This document shows, piece by piece, positions 43,549 to 52,071 of a stretch of DNA of 64,000 bases. The DNA comes from an uncultured Anaerotruncus sp. (GTDB lineage: Bacteria > Bacillota > Clostridia > Oscillospirales > Acutalibacteraceae). Made by a program: the position numbers and the translations under genes. The notes beneath the pieces were generated by a model. The model was not told the DNA's origin. It made no database searches and saw only the letters and a list, made by a program, of their open reading frames with translations. The DNA is taken from NCBI GenBank assembly GCA_900539775.1, contig UQDL01000002.1, positions 186,001-250,000 of the forward strand. The letters run 5' to 3'. Each line of letters starts with the position of its first letter. Positions within the stretch are counted from its first letter, which is position 1.

Positions 43549-44409
43549 TTATTTTCTGACAAAAATTTCAATTATTCCGATAATCAGCGTAAGGCCGCCG
43601 ATTGCAAAGCCGTAATAAGAAAAATAGCCGAGCGAATTACTTTTTACAACTCGAAGCAAAAGCTTTGACGCAATATATGACAAAGCAACTGCTATAACAA
43701 CACCTATAATTCCTGCGGCAATGTTTACATAAGAAACACAGGTTGCAATTTCGATAATACCGCGCACCAAAAGGATGGGAACGGTGAGCGAAACAAAATA
43801 CCTGAAAGCGATTTTCGGATTTGTGCCGAAAAGCGCAAGGATTGAAATAACGAGAGCACAAAGCGAAAGACCCGAAACGGGAATAGAGAAAAAAGCGGCA
43901 CAGCCAACAACCAAAACGGCAGGCAACGAAAGTTGAGAGCCTTTTTCATTTTTTTTCAGTTTAAATGAAGCAAAAAGCAACAGCACCGCATCTATCAAAA
44001 AGCATATGCCCTCAGACACCAAATTGCCGTCATAAGAATAGGCATGGAGAACGCCGTAAATATTTGAATTACCTACGGGAATGAGATAAGCAAGCATAAA
44101 TATGTACGGAATAAAGGTGTAGTACATAAATTTGCGTGAATTTGCGGTTTTCTTCAAATCAAGCTTTTTAGTGAATATATCCTTTCCCGTTGAAACAAAT
44201 TCAAGCACAAGCCTTAAAAAGACTTTCCAAAATGCCGCAAGGACTCCGACGGCAATACCTATATGTACAAGCCCCGTTAATTCAGAACAGGAGCCTGTAA
44301 AACGAGAAGAAAAATCATGAAAGATTGCGGAATGACCGCTTTCCGACACCGGAAATATATGAGTGATAACCTGGCCTATTGCCTGAAATATCGCTGTTAA
44401 AATCGACAA
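43549..44409 (-). CDS. uppP: Undecaprenyl-diphosphatase UppP (BacA family)
   Basis: Integral membrane phosphatase recycling the undecaprenyl carrier for cell-wall synthesis, about 286 residues. The first active-site motif is FPVSESGHS (family PVSSSGH), and the N-terminal re-entrant helix ILTAIFQAIGQVITH precedes it; the second signature is degenerate. TTG 44409 is the start, set by GGAGG 7 nt upstream; the open frame extends 11 codons more. It is inserted between ylzJ and ftsK, a place where Bacillus has no such gene. Confidence 0.8.
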   Translation of the reverse strand: MSILTAIFQAIGQVITHIFPVSESGHSAIFHDFSSRFTGSCSELTGLVHIGIAVGVLAAFWKVFLRLVLEFVSTGKDIFTKKLDLKKTANSRKFMYYTFIPYIFMLAYLIPVGNSNIYGVLHAYSYDGNLVSEGICFLIDAVLLLFASFKLKKNEKGSQLSLPAVLVVGCAAFFSIPVSGLSLCALVISILALFGTNPKIAFRYFVSLTVPILLVRGIIEIATCVSYVNIAAGIIGVVIAVALSYIASKLLLRVVKSNSLGYFSYYGFAIGGLTLIIGIIEIFVRK

Positions 44410-44560
44410 AGTTTTTACCTCCGAACAGAGAAGCATCATCAAGAAAATATCCGCACCTCAGATAATCATAAGGATTACTTGAGCGCAAGCTGCAATCACA
44501 ATCAGCGGCAGATTGACCAACGGCAAAAATATCAGTCTCGGCAACAACAGACCAAATCAT
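44315..44560 (-). CDS. YlzJ-like small protein, 3' end overlapping uppP
   Basis: 81-residue frame starting ATG 44560, overlapping the tepA stop (TAATG) with GCGAGG 7 nt upstream. The N-terminus [12 protein letters not shown] and the later LRSSNPYDYLRCGYF resemble the YlzJ family pattern (MI...E.xF, then STNPxDYLxxxY), and YlzJ follows TepA in Bacillus as well. The C-terminal 30 residues run inside uppP in another frame and look unconstrained, so the real stop may have been lost. Function of YlzJ is unknown. Low to moderate confidence. Confidence 0.5.
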   Translation of the reverse strand: MIWSVVAETDIFAVGQSAADCDCSLRSSNPYDYLRCGYFLDDASLFGGKNFVDFNSDISGNRPGYHSYISGVGKRSFRNLS

Positions 44561-45252
44561 TATTTTGCCTCGCTTTCAATAACACCGTTAAGATAATCAA
44601 GTGCATCGCTCAAACCCCCGATAGAATCAACAAGGCCGCATTTAACCGCACCATCACCATCCAGCACCGTGCCGACATCCATAACCAACTCGCCGGTTTT
44701 CATCATGAGGGCACGAAAATCGGTTGCGGAAATCTTTGAATTGTTTTCCACAAAATTAACGATTCTGTCTTGCATTTTTTCAAAATAAGAAAGTGTTTGC
44801 GGAACGCCGAGCACAAGGCCGTTTAGGCGAACGGGATGAACCGTCATTGTAGCGCTTGGCACAATAAAGCTTTTTCGGCACGACACAGCAAGGGGAACTC
44901 CTATTGAGTGCCCTCCGCCGAGAACGAGTGAAGCAGTGGGAGTTTTCATTGTGGAGAGCAACTCCGCAATGGCAAGACCGGCCTCAACATCGCCGCCAAC
45001 CGTATTTAAAATTATAAGCAAGCCTTCAATTTCGGCACTTTCCTCAATTGCTACAAGCTGAGGAATAACATGCTCATATTTGGTGGTTTTGTTTTGGCTT
45101 GGCAAAATATAATGCCCCTCTATTTGTCCGATTATTGTGAGGCAATGAATAAAATGACCGTTTTTCTTAACGGTAATCGAGCCTGTTTCAAAATCGGAAG
45201 AGGAACTGTTTTCCTGAACATTCTCCGTATTTTCATTTTGTTCATCGGGCAT
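44560..45252 (-). CDS. tepA: TepA-type ClpP-like protease/translocation-enhancing protein
   Basis: 230 residues of the ClpP/crotonase superfamily, TepA (YmfB) branch. An acidic, low-complexity N-terminus (about 30 residues) precedes the fold; [18 protein letters not shown] forms the oxyanion turn, with catalytic Ser in [11 protein letters not shown] and His in TVHPVRLNG. In Bacillus TepA degrades spore-coat or signal-peptide material and lies next to ylzJ and spoIIIE; the same order here supports the call. First gene of the operon. Confidence 0.88.
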   Translation of the reverse strand: MPDEQNENTENVQENSSSSDFETGSITVKKNGHFIHCLTIIGQIEGHYILPSQNKTTKYEHVIPQLVAIEESAEIEGLLIILNTVGGDVEAGLAIAELLSTMKTPTASLVLGGGHSIGVPLAVSCRKSFIVPSATMTVHPVRLNGLVLGVPQTLSYFEKMQDRIVNFVENNSKISATDFRALMMKTGELVMDVGTVLDGDGAVKCGLVDSIGGLSDALDYLNGVIESEAK

Positions 45253-45296
45253 AAAAACACATCCTTTTGTGTTAGTTTACCCAAAAATCCTTATAT

Positions 45297-45325
45297 ATTG
45301 TAGCATAAAGAAAAAAATAATTCAA
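45297..45325 (-). promoter_or_regulatory. Promoter of tepA-ylzJ-uppP-ftsK
   Basis: Minus-strand TTGAAT (45325-45320), 17-nt spacer, TACAAT (45302-45297), preceded by TGC giving an extended -10. Confidence 0.7.
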
Positions 45326-45378
45326 CAAATCCTAATATAATGTTTAAAATTATTTTAATATTATTTACAGAAAAAAGA

Positions 45379-45407
45379 TTGACACAACTTGAACAATATT
45401 ATAAAAT
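45379..45407 (+). promoter_or_regulatory. Promoter of acn
   Basis: TTGACA (45379-45384), 17-nt spacer, TAAAAT (45402-45407), 40 nt before the start codon. No clear Rex or iron operator was seen in the divergent gap. Confidence 0.7.
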
Positions 45408-45447
45408 AGATTGACAAAAAAATTAAAAACTTAAGGAGGAAGTCATC

Positions 45448-47385
45448 ATGGGACTTACTTTAGCACAAAAGCTCATTAAGGCGCATCTTGTTGAAGGTGA
45501 GATGATTCCGGGAACCGAAATCGGTTTGAGAATCGACCAAACACTTACTCAAGATGCAACGGGCACCATGGCTTATCTTGAATTTGAAGCAATGGGAGTT
45601 GACCGTGTTAAAACAGAAAAAAGCGTTGCTTATATTGACCACAACACTTTGCAAACGGGATTTGAAAACGCAGACGACCACCGCTACATTCAAACCGTTA
45701 CCAAAAAGCACGGAATTTATTTTTCAAGACCCGGCAACGGAATTTGCCATCAGGTTCATCTTGAAAGATTCGGAATTCCGGGAAAAACGCTTATCGGCTC
45801 AGACAGCCACACACCCACAGGCGGCGGCATAGGCATGCTTGCAATGGGCGCCGGCGGCCTTGATGTTGCGGTTGCAATGGGCGGCGGCACATATTACATT
45901 CCAATGCCGAAAATGACGAGAATAAATCTTCACGGCTATCTCAAGCCCTGGGTTTCCGCAAAAGACATAATCCTTGAAGTTCTTAAGATAATGAGCGTTA
46001 AAGGCGGCGTTGGCAAAATTATAGAATACGGCGGAGACGGTGTTAAAACCTTATCTGTTCCCGAGCGTGCAACAATCACAAACATGGGTGCCGAATTAGG
46101 CGCAACAACTTCGATATTCCCATCCGATGAAATCACGCTTTCTTTTCTTAAAGCTCAGGGCCGTGAAAACGATTGGACAGAAATATTGCCCGATGCAGAT
46201 GCAGTGTATGACGAGGTTATTGACATTGATCTTTGTTCGCTTGAACCGCTTGCTGCCTGCCCACACATGCCCGACAATGTTAAATCAACGGAAGAAATCG
46301 GCAAAATTAAGGTTGATCAGGTTGCAATAGGCTCATGCACAAACTCATCATATGTTGACATGATGAAGGTTGCTTCAATACTTAAAGGCAAAACAATTTG
46401 CCCAACCGTTTCTCTTTGCATTGCGCCCGGATCAAAGCAAGTGCTTAATATGCTTGCACTCAACGGTGCTCTTGCAGACATGATAAATGCAGGTGCAAGA
46501 ATTCTTGAATCCGCATGCGGTCCTTGCATCGGCATGGGTCAAAGCCCGAATTCAAAGGGCGTTTCTCTGCGCACATTCAACAGAAACTTTGAAGGCAGAA
46601 GCGGCACAAAAGACGCAAGCATATACCTTGTTTCTCCCGAAGTTGCTGCTTGCTCGGCACTCACGGGCTATCTTACAGACCCAAGAGAAATGGGCGATGC
46701 TCCGCAAATCTCAATGCCGGATAAATTCATAGTTAATGACAATATGATTGAACCGCCCGCAAGTGTTGAAGAAGCTAAAGACATTGAAGTTCTCAGAGGG
46801 CCGAACATTAAACCGTTCCCGAAAACAGAGCCTTTACCGGCAGAGCTTGAAGCAAAGGCAGTGCTCAAAGTAGGCGACAACATTACAACAGACCATATCA
46901 TGCCGGCAGGTGCAAAGATTCTTCCCTACCGTTCAAACATTCCTCATCTTTCACAATATTGCTTTGCCGTTTGCGACGAATCATTCCCCGAAAGAATCAA
47001 GAAAGAAGGAAAGGGCTTCATAATCGGAGGTGCCAACTACGGCCAAGGCTCAAGCCGTGAGCACGCAGCACTTGTGCCGCTTTATCTTGGTGTTAAAGCT
47101 GTTATCACAAAGAGCTTTGCAAGAATTCACGTTGCAAACCTTGTTAACGCAGGCATACTCCCCTTTACCTTTAAAGACGAAAATGATTATGATAAAATCA
47201 ACCAGGGAGACGAGCTTGAGCTTCCTCAGATCAGAGAAAAACTTAAGAACAATGACAGCATCATTCTTAAAAACATCACAAAGGGCGAGGAATACGAGCT
47301 TAATTCCGACCATCTTTCGGAAAGGCAAAGAGATATGCTGCTTTGCGGCGGATTGCTTGATTACACAAGAGAAATGAACAAATAA
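45448..47385 (+). CDS. acn: Aconitate hydratase
   Basis: 645-residue aconitase interconverting citrate and isocitrate, of the mitochondrial-like type common in Clostridia. Cluster cysteines appear in VAIGSCTNSSY and in SACGPCIGMGQ; GSDSHTPTGGGIGMLAMGAGG and the C-terminal swivel domain IIGGANYGQGSSREHAAL (catalytic Ser/Arg) are intact. AAGGAGG precedes ATG 45448. With icd downstream it forms the oxidative TCA branch to 2-oxoglutarate for glutamate synthesis; no citrate synthase is seen in the window. Confidence 0.95.
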   Translation: MGLTLAQKLIKAHLVEGEMIPGTEIGLRIDQTLTQDATGTMAYLEFEAMGVDRVKTEKSVAYIDHNTLQTGFENADDHRYIQTVTKKHGIYFSRPGNGICHQVHLERFGIPGKTLIGSDSHTPTGGGIGMLAMGAGGLDVAVAMGGGTYYIPMPKMTRINLHGYLKPWVSAKDIILEVLKIMSVKGGVGKIIEYGGDGVKTLSVPERATITNMGAELGATTSIFPSDEITLSFLKAQGRENDWTEILPDADAVYDEVIDIDLCSLEPLAACPHMPDNVKSTEEIGKIKVDQVAIGSCTNSSYVDMMKVASILKGKTICPTVSLCIAPGSKQVLNMLALNGALADMINAGARILESACGPCIGMGQSPNSKGVSLRTFNRNFEGRSGTKDASIYLVSPEVAACSALTGYLTDPREMGDAPQISMPDKFIVNDNMIEPPASVEEAKDIEVLRGPNIKPFPKTEPLPAELEAKAVLKVGDNITTDHIMPAGAKILPYRSNIPHLSQYCFAVCDESFPERIKKEGKGFIIGGANYGQGSSREHAALVPLYLGVKAVITKSFARIHVANLVNAGILPFTFKDENDYDKINQGDELELPQIREKLKNNDSIILKNITKGEEYELNSDHLSERQRDMLLCGGLLDYTREMNK

Positions 47386-47407
47386 TTCATTAAACTATAA
47401 GAAAAAA

Positions 47408-47528
47408 TAGCGTGAAAAATCACGCTAATCACGTTATTGGACTTCAAAATTTGCCTGCGGCATAATTTTGAAATGGCTGAAATCACCGTTATGCCTGTTC
47501 AGGCAACGCAGGTAATCAGGTGATTTTT
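47408..47528 (+). other. Three consecutive hairpins between acn and icd
   Basis: Stem 1 TAGCGTGA/TCACGCTA (47408-47427). Stem 2 TTCAAAATT-TGCC/GGCA-AATTTTGAA (47443-47472). Stem 3 AAATCACC/GGTGATTT (47480-47526) enclosing TGCCTG/CAGGCA, followed by TTTTT, i.e. terminator-like. No ORF. Likely controls read-through or mRNA stability between the two genes. Confidence 0.6.
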
Positions 47529-47555
47529 AACAAACTATTTGTTGCCTGAAAGGCT

Positions 47556-48743
47556 ATGGTAATTATTATGGATAATGAAAAAATTGCAATCGACGAAGCG
47601 GTTGCCAAATTCAGAAAGTTGATGGAAGACCAGCTTGAAAGAGCAAAAAGAATAAAAGCAGAAAAGGATTTTATTGATTATCAAAATCTTGATAAAATCG
47701 TTATCGGCATCTGCGGCGGTGACGGTATCGGCCCTGTCATAACAAAGGAAAGTGAAAGAGTGCTTCGCTTTTTGCTTAAAGACGAAGTTGAAAGCGGCAA
47801 GGTAGAATTTAAAGAAATTGACGGTCTTACCATTGAAAACCGCGCAAAATGCCTTAAAGCAATTCCGGACGATGTGCTTGAGGAGCTTAAAGCATGTCAT
47901 GTTATTCTTAAAGGCCCCACAACCACACCGCGCCAGGGAGACGGTTGGCCGAATGTTGAATCAGCAAATGTTGCAATGCGCAAAGAGCTTGATCTTTTTG
48001 CAAACATGCGCCCCGTAAGAGTTCCTGAAGAAGGAATAGACTGGACTTTCTTCCGTGAAAACACAGAAGGCGGATATGCAGTAGGCTCATACGGTGTTAA
48101 TATTACAGATGATCTTGCGGTTGACTTTACAGTTGCAACTCAGGAAGGCTGCGAAAGAATTTCACGCCTTGCTTATGAATATGCAAAGAAAAACAACAAG
48201 GGCAAGGTTTCAATCATAACCAAAGCAAACATCATTAAAACAACAGACGGCAAATTCCTTAACACGGCAAAGAAAATCGGCAAGGAATATCCCGATATTG
48301 TTACTGATGACTGGTATATTGACATTACAACGGCAAAACTTATCGACCCGATGAGAAGAAAAGACTTTAAGGTTTTTGTTCTTCCAAATCTTTACGGCGA
48401 TATTATTACGGACGAGGCTGCTGAGTTCCAAGGCGGTGTCGGCACAGCGGGTTCGGCAAACATAGGCAAAAAATATGCTATGTTTGAAGCTATCCACGGC
48501 TCTGCACCGAGAATGATTTCAGAAGGCAGAGGCCAATATGCAGATCCTTGCAGCATGCTTCGTGCAACTGTTATGATGCTTTCTCACATCGGCTTCCAAG
48601 ACAAAGCCGATGCACTTGAAAAGGCGCTTGACAAATGCATGTTTACAGAAAAGAAGCTTACAATCACCGGCCGTGACACAGGCTGCACCTGCGACGAATT
48701 CGGCGATTATGTTATGGAAACCATCACTAAGGACGCTGAATAA
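47556..48743 (+). CDS. icd: Isocitrate dehydrogenase (isocitrate/isopropylmalate dehydrogenase family)
   Basis: 395 residues converting isocitrate to 2-oxoglutarate. Family motifs: GGDGIGPVITKE, the substrate loop VESANVAMRKELDLFANMRPVR, FFRENTEGGYAVGS, and the metal/cofactor end NLYGDIITDEAAEFQGGVGTAGSANIG with HGSAPRM. NAD versus NADP use cannot be decided. Two starts are possible: ATG 47556 (ribosome-site spacing too short) and ATG 47568 (MDNEKIA). Coupled functionally to acn and followed by rex. Confidence 0.88.
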   Translation: MVIIMDNEKIAIDEAVAKFRKLMEDQLERAKRIKAEKDFIDYQNLDKIVIGICGGDGIGPVITKESERVLRFLLKDEVESGKVEFKEIDGLTIENRAKCLKAIPDDVLEELKACHVILKGPTTTPRQGDGWPNVESANVAMRKELDLFANMRPVRVPEEGIDWTFFRENTEGGYAVGSYGVNITDDLAVDFTVATQEGCERISRLAYEYAKKNNKGKVSIITKANIIKTTDGKFLNTAKKIGKEYPDIVTDDWYIDITTAKLIDPMRRKDFKVFVLPNLYGDIITDEAAEFQGGVGTAGSANIGKKYAMFEAIHGSAPRMISEGRGQYADPCSMLRATVMMLSHIGFQDKADALEKALDKCMFTEKKLTITGRDTGCTCDEFGDYVMETITKDAE

Positions 48744-48769
48744 TCGCATCCGTAAAAGAGGTAATATTT

Positions 48770-49408
48770 ATGGATAAAAGGGATGACAATATTTCTATTT
48801 CCGTTATTAAAAGGTTGCCGAGATATTACAGATTTTTGCAAAGCCTTAAAGAAAACGGAATAGTTAGAATCAGTTCAAGAGAGCTTGCAAACAGAATGGG
48901 GCTTACGGCATCTCAAATTCGCCATGATTTCAATTGTTTTGGCGGCTTTGGGCAGCAGGGCTATGGTTATAACGTGCCTGAGCTTCACGCCAAAATCGGT
49001 GAAATATTAGGCGTTCATGAAGAGCGTAAAACAGTGCTCATCGGCGCCGGTAATCTCGGAAAAGCCGTATGCAACAAAATTTTCGGCGTTAACAGCGGCT
49101 TTAAGCTTATAGGCATTTTTGATAAAAATGAGGCTATATGCGGAAATATGATTAAGGGTATACCGATCAGAAACATAGAACACCTTGAGAATTTCTGCAT
49201 GGACAACAAGCCCATTTGCGCAGTTATATGTATTCCTTCTAATGACATGAGAGAGCTTACTCAATTGCTTATTAACCAAGGAGTTAAAAGCTTTTGGAAT
49301 TTCAGCAACTACGATATAGCCATGGCTCATCCGGGAGTACTTGTTGAAAATGTGCATTTGACCGACAGTCTTATGACTCTCGGCTATCTTACCTCAGCGG
49401 AGGAATAA
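48770..49408 (+). CDS. rex: Redox-sensing transcriptional repressor Rex
   Basis: 212-residue NADH/NAD+ sensor that represses fermentation and redox genes until NADH rises. N-terminal winged helix RISSRELANRMGLTASQIRHDF with the following FGQQGYGYNV, then a Rossmann domain with VLIGAGNLGKAV. Lies 26 nt after icd and may be cotranscribed with acn-icd. Its own last codons contain the ribosome site of the next gene. Confidence 0.95.
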   Translation: MDKRDDNISISVIKRLPRYYRFLQSLKENGIVRISSRELANRMGLTASQIRHDFNCFGGFGQQGYGYNVPELHAKIGEILGVHEERKTVLIGAGNLGKAVCNKIFGVNSGFKLIGIFDKNEAICGNMIKGIPIRNIEHLENFCMDNKPICAVICIPSNDMRELTQLLINQGVKSFWNFSNYDIAMAHPGVLVENVHLTDSLMTLGYLTSAEE

Positions 49409-49410
49409 TC

Positions 49411-50097
49411 TTGATAAAAATCAGTACAAAAGAAATAGTTGATGTTTTAAAATATGACAACGGAAAAGCCGTGCTTGTTGAAAAGCAGCCTCTTTTAAAC
49501 TCAACTCAATTCAAAGCACGATACAGTGTTATTGATTTTGAAAAGAAAACCAAAGAGGTATTAACAAAAAACGCCTATCTTTTTAAAAAATTTGGCTCAG
49601 CCTACACAAAAATCAGCGAGATCATTCCCAACTTTGTGCAATGCGATGCCGCAATTCTGTATGACAGGCGTGTGCTTGCCGTTTACCCCAACGGCGAAGC
49701 CGGAATATTTGACCGTGAGGGTGAGCTTGTTTGGAGCGGATATTTTAAATATCATGACGAACTGGTTTGCTCACTTGCACTTGACGGAAAATACTTTTGG
49801 TGCATCTGCCCTGCCGAAAGCTGCGTGATAAGATATTCCTGCCAAAATATGCAGGTTGATTTACGCATAGGCGGCAAGGACGCAAGCACTTTTGAATCGC
49901 CGATGCATATTTCGGTTGGAGACGGCGACATTTATGTTTGCTGCTACGGAAACAAGGTTCGCAAAATAAGCGGAACCGATTTAACTGTTTCTGATTATTT
50001 AACCTTTGAAGAAGGCATTAAGAGATTTTACAAATTCGGCAATTATGCTATTGCCGTGCTTTCAAGCGGCACATACCTGCTTGAGGACAATAAATAA
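49411..50097 (+). CDS. Hypothetical protein, beta-propeller-like
   Basis: Not recognised by family. 228 residues, soluble, no signal peptide. Repeating short beta patterns (AILYDRRVLAVYPNGEAGIFDREGELVWSG-type; LVCSLALDGKYFWCIC; GDIYVCCYGNKVRKIS) suggest NHL/WD-like propeller blades, perhaps three or four. TTG 49411 begins 2 nt after the rex stop, with GGAGG overlapping the end of rex, so translation is coupled. Several cysteines (WCICPAESC, VCCYG) are notable beside a redox regulator. Ends at a strong terminator. Confidence 0.65.
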   Translation: MIKISTKEIVDVLKYDNGKAVLVEKQPLLNSTQFKARYSVIDFEKKTKEVLTKNAYLFKKFGSAYTKISEIIPNFVQCDAAILYDRRVLAVYPNGEAGIFDREGELVWSGYFKYHDELVCSLALDGKYFWCICPAESCVIRYSCQNMQVDLRIGGKDASTFESPMHISVGDGDIYVCCYGNKVRKISGTDLTVSDYLTFEEGIKRFYKFGNYAIAVLSSGTYLLEDNK

Positions 50098-50103
50098 ATT
50101 TAT

Positions 50104-50137
50104 GCAGCCGAGGGAATACCCTCGGCTGCATTTTTTT
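50104..50137 (+). terminator. Strong terminator after the rex operon
   Basis: GCAGCCGAGGG (50104-50114) pairs perfectly with CCCTCGGCTGC (50119-50129), AATA loop, then seven T. Confidence 0.95.
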
Positions 50138-50170
50138 GTGGCTGCCATAAAATTTTAAATGAACACGCCG

Positions 50171-50707
50171 TTATTTTACTTTACCTACCGGAACACAGGG
50201 ATTACCGGCCGCAACAACGCCGCTTGGAATATTACCGAAAACAACACTGCCTGCGCAAATAACACTTCCCTTTCCGATTTTAACACCGGGCATAATTTTA
50301 ACATCGCCGCAAATATATACATCATTTTCTATTTCAACCGGCTTTGAAACGGCTCCGCCGTGATTTTCCGGAACGAAGCCAAATGTATATATACTGCAAC
50401 ACGGGCCTATATAGCAGCCTGAGCCGATGATTATTTTATCATAATCACAAAAACAGGCATTATATCCTATAAAAGAATTATTTTCTATATAGCAATTTGT
50501 GCCGAAATCGCAATAGAAAGGCGGCATAATTTCAATTTCATTTTTTGCATTGGGAAGCAACAAAGAAATTATTTTATTTTTTGCCGAGACATTACCCGGC
50601 GGTGTGTGATTCAACGCAAAACAAAGCTCCCTGGTTTTAGCTTTTATTTTACTTTTATTTTCTCTGAAATTATCGGCAAATCCGGCATTGCATTTCTCTG
50701 TTTTCAC
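50171..50707 (-). CDS. Hexapeptide-repeat O-acetyltransferase
   Basis: Left-handed beta-helix acetyltransferase (maltose/galactoside O-acetyltransferase type), about 178 residues from GTG 50707 (VKTEKC...), with GGGTGAT upstream. Helical domain RELCFALNHTPP then hexapeptide turns FYCDFGTNCYIENNSFIGYNACFCD and ICGDVKIMPGVKIGKGSVICAGSVV. The family catalytic His lies in FVPENHGGAV (usually H...P). Acceptor sugar is unknown. The frame extends 15 codons upstream as a hydrophobic run that lacks a ribosome site. Confidence 0.85.
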   Translation of the reverse strand: MKTEKCNAGFADNFRENKSKIKAKTRELCFALNHTPPGNVSAKNKIISLLLPNAKNEIEIMPPFYCDFGTNCYIENNSFIGYNACFCDYDKIIIGSGCYIGPCCSIYTFGFVPENHGGAVSKPVEIENDVYICGDVKIMPGVKIGKGSVICAGSVVFGNIPSGVVAAGNPCVPVGKVK

Positions 50708-50990
50708 TATATCACCCAAAAAAATAAGTATAATAATTAAATATATGCACATTATTCAATTATCATTCCGAAAAGTTGAAACAGTTTCTACAATGCGTTA
50801 TATTTAATTATGTATTCATACATATGTAATTATTTGTTCATATTACAGCTTAAAATATAAACATAAAAAGTGTTATGCACAACTTTTTGCGGCGGTGTAA
50901 ACCAAGGTTGCGCATATGTAAACCAAAGTTTATGGATAATTCTCTGCATTTGAAGTAAGCTTAGTTCAAACACTTAAGGAGACGAGATAT
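50708..50990 (+). promoter_or_regulatory. Regulatory gap upstream of E2-core copy 2
   Basis: Contains TGTAAACCAAGGTT (50896-50909) and TGTAAACCAAAGTT (50917-50930), direct repeats exactly 21 bp apart, just upstream of a GATAAT -10 candidate (50935-50940). An imperfect inverted repeat AAAAAGT/ACTTTTT flanks 50865-50888. The remainder is AT-rich and shows no gene. The repeats look like two operator sites on one DNA face. Confidence 0.5.
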
Positions 50991-51914
50991 ATGGCAATAT
51001 ACAGAACAGATCATTTTGGAATTGCAAGAAAAATTGTTTCAAACATGACTGCACAAAGCTGGGAAGAAATTCCGCATGTTTCAACCGAATATGAAGCAGA
51101 TGTAACAAGCTTAATGGCAGAACTTAAAGAAATCAACAAACAGGCAAATTGCAAGGAAGACAAAATAACCGTAAACACTGTTATGATTAAAGCGATATGC
51201 GAAGCAATGAAAGCAGCGCCGAAGATGAACACAACGCTTGATTTTAGAAGAAAGCTTGTGAGGGGCACGCTACATTACCATGATAAAATTGATGTTTCTA
51301 TGCCCGTTGTGCTTAAGGACGGAGAGATGATGACCGTTAATATGCATGATATGGGAAGTAAAACACTGCCCGAAATGAGTGCGGCAATAGCAGACACATT
51401 GCGCCGTGCAGACAACAGCGATATGAACCAGGTTATGTATGATGTGTCTTTAGAAAACACAATCAACGGCCTTAAAAGCGGCAAGATTTCACAAACCATT
51501 TACAGATTATTAGGTTCTAAGCTGCCGGGAGTTCACATGGTGCATTCGCTTTCCGGCGCCGAAAAGCGAGCATATTATTCAATACCGGTTAAAGACAGGC
51601 TCACCACACACGACATTCAACAAGGAACAACCACAATTTCAAATTTCGGATCGGTTTACAGAGATCAAAAAGGAATGTGCACCTTGCTTGAGATAATTCC
51701 GCCACAAACAACTGCATTTGCGGTTAATGCAGTGCAGGACAAGCCGGTTGTTGTTAAAAAAGAAAACGGCGAAAAAAGCATAGAAATTCGCCAGGTGCTG
51801 CCTATTACCGTTGCAATAGACCACAGAGCGCTTGATTACGGCGACTGTGTTCCCTTTTTCAAAAAGCTTGATGAATTCTTAAAAAATCCTGAAATTCTGC
51901 ACAGCTGGATGTAA
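50991..51914 (+). CDS. Stand-alone E2-type acyltransferase core, copy 2
   Basis: 307 residues, clearly paralogous to the gene at 34466: same length, same opening (I-Y-x-T-x-HFGIARKIVSNMT-x-QSWEEIPH) and same altered active site AIDHRALDYGD in place of DHRxxDG. TTTISNFGSVY and IIPPQTTAFAVNAVQ are shared. No lipoyl or subunit-binding domain and no E1/E3 partners nearby. AAGGAGACGAG precedes ATG 50991. Its own upstream region differs from copy 1, pointing to separate regulation. Confidence 0.85.
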   Translation: MAIYRTDHFGIARKIVSNMTAQSWEEIPHVSTEYEADVTSLMAELKEINKQANCKEDKITVNTVMIKAICEAMKAAPKMNTTLDFRRKLVRGTLHYHDKIDVSMPVVLKDGEMMTVNMHDMGSKTLPEMSAAIADTLRRADNSDMNQVMYDVSLENTINGLKSGKISQTIYRLLGSKLPGVHMVHSLSGAEKRAYYSIPVKDRLTTHDIQQGTTTISNFGSVYRDQKGMCTLLEIIPPQTTAFAVNAVQDKPVVVKKENGEKSIEIRQVLPITVAIDHRALDYGDCVPFFKKLDEFLKNPEILHSWM

Positions 51915-52017
51915 AATGCTTCCGGTGAAAGCGCGCTGACCGAAAAAGGCAATCTGCATTTGGTTGACAACGCAGACTGATTTTTAAGCAGAGCAACTAT
52001 ATAATTTTTCAGAGAAA

Positions 52018-52052
52018 AAGGGCCGATGTGAATTTAACACATCGACCCTTTA
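52018..52052. terminator. Bidirectional terminator between E2-core copy 2 and ldh
   Basis: GGGCCGATGTG pairs with CACATCGACCC (one G-U) over a 7-nt loop, with A-runs before and T-run after, active in both directions. Confidence 0.8.
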
Positions 52053-52071
52053 AAAATGCAACAAAATAATA

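Noticed and set aside
44460..44557. Hydrophobic reading frame in tepA's frame after its stop
   Set aside because: Begins after TAA TGA, has no start with a ribosome site, and lies opposite the better supported YlzJ-like frame.
47529..47543. Inverted repeat AACAAACTATTTGTT as a Rex operator near rex
   Set aside because: The arms run AACAAA..TTTGTT, opposite to the Rex consensus TTGT..ACAA.
51915..52017. TTGACA at 51964 as a promoter
   Set aside because: Nearest TATAAT is too far downstream and no gene follows on that strand.
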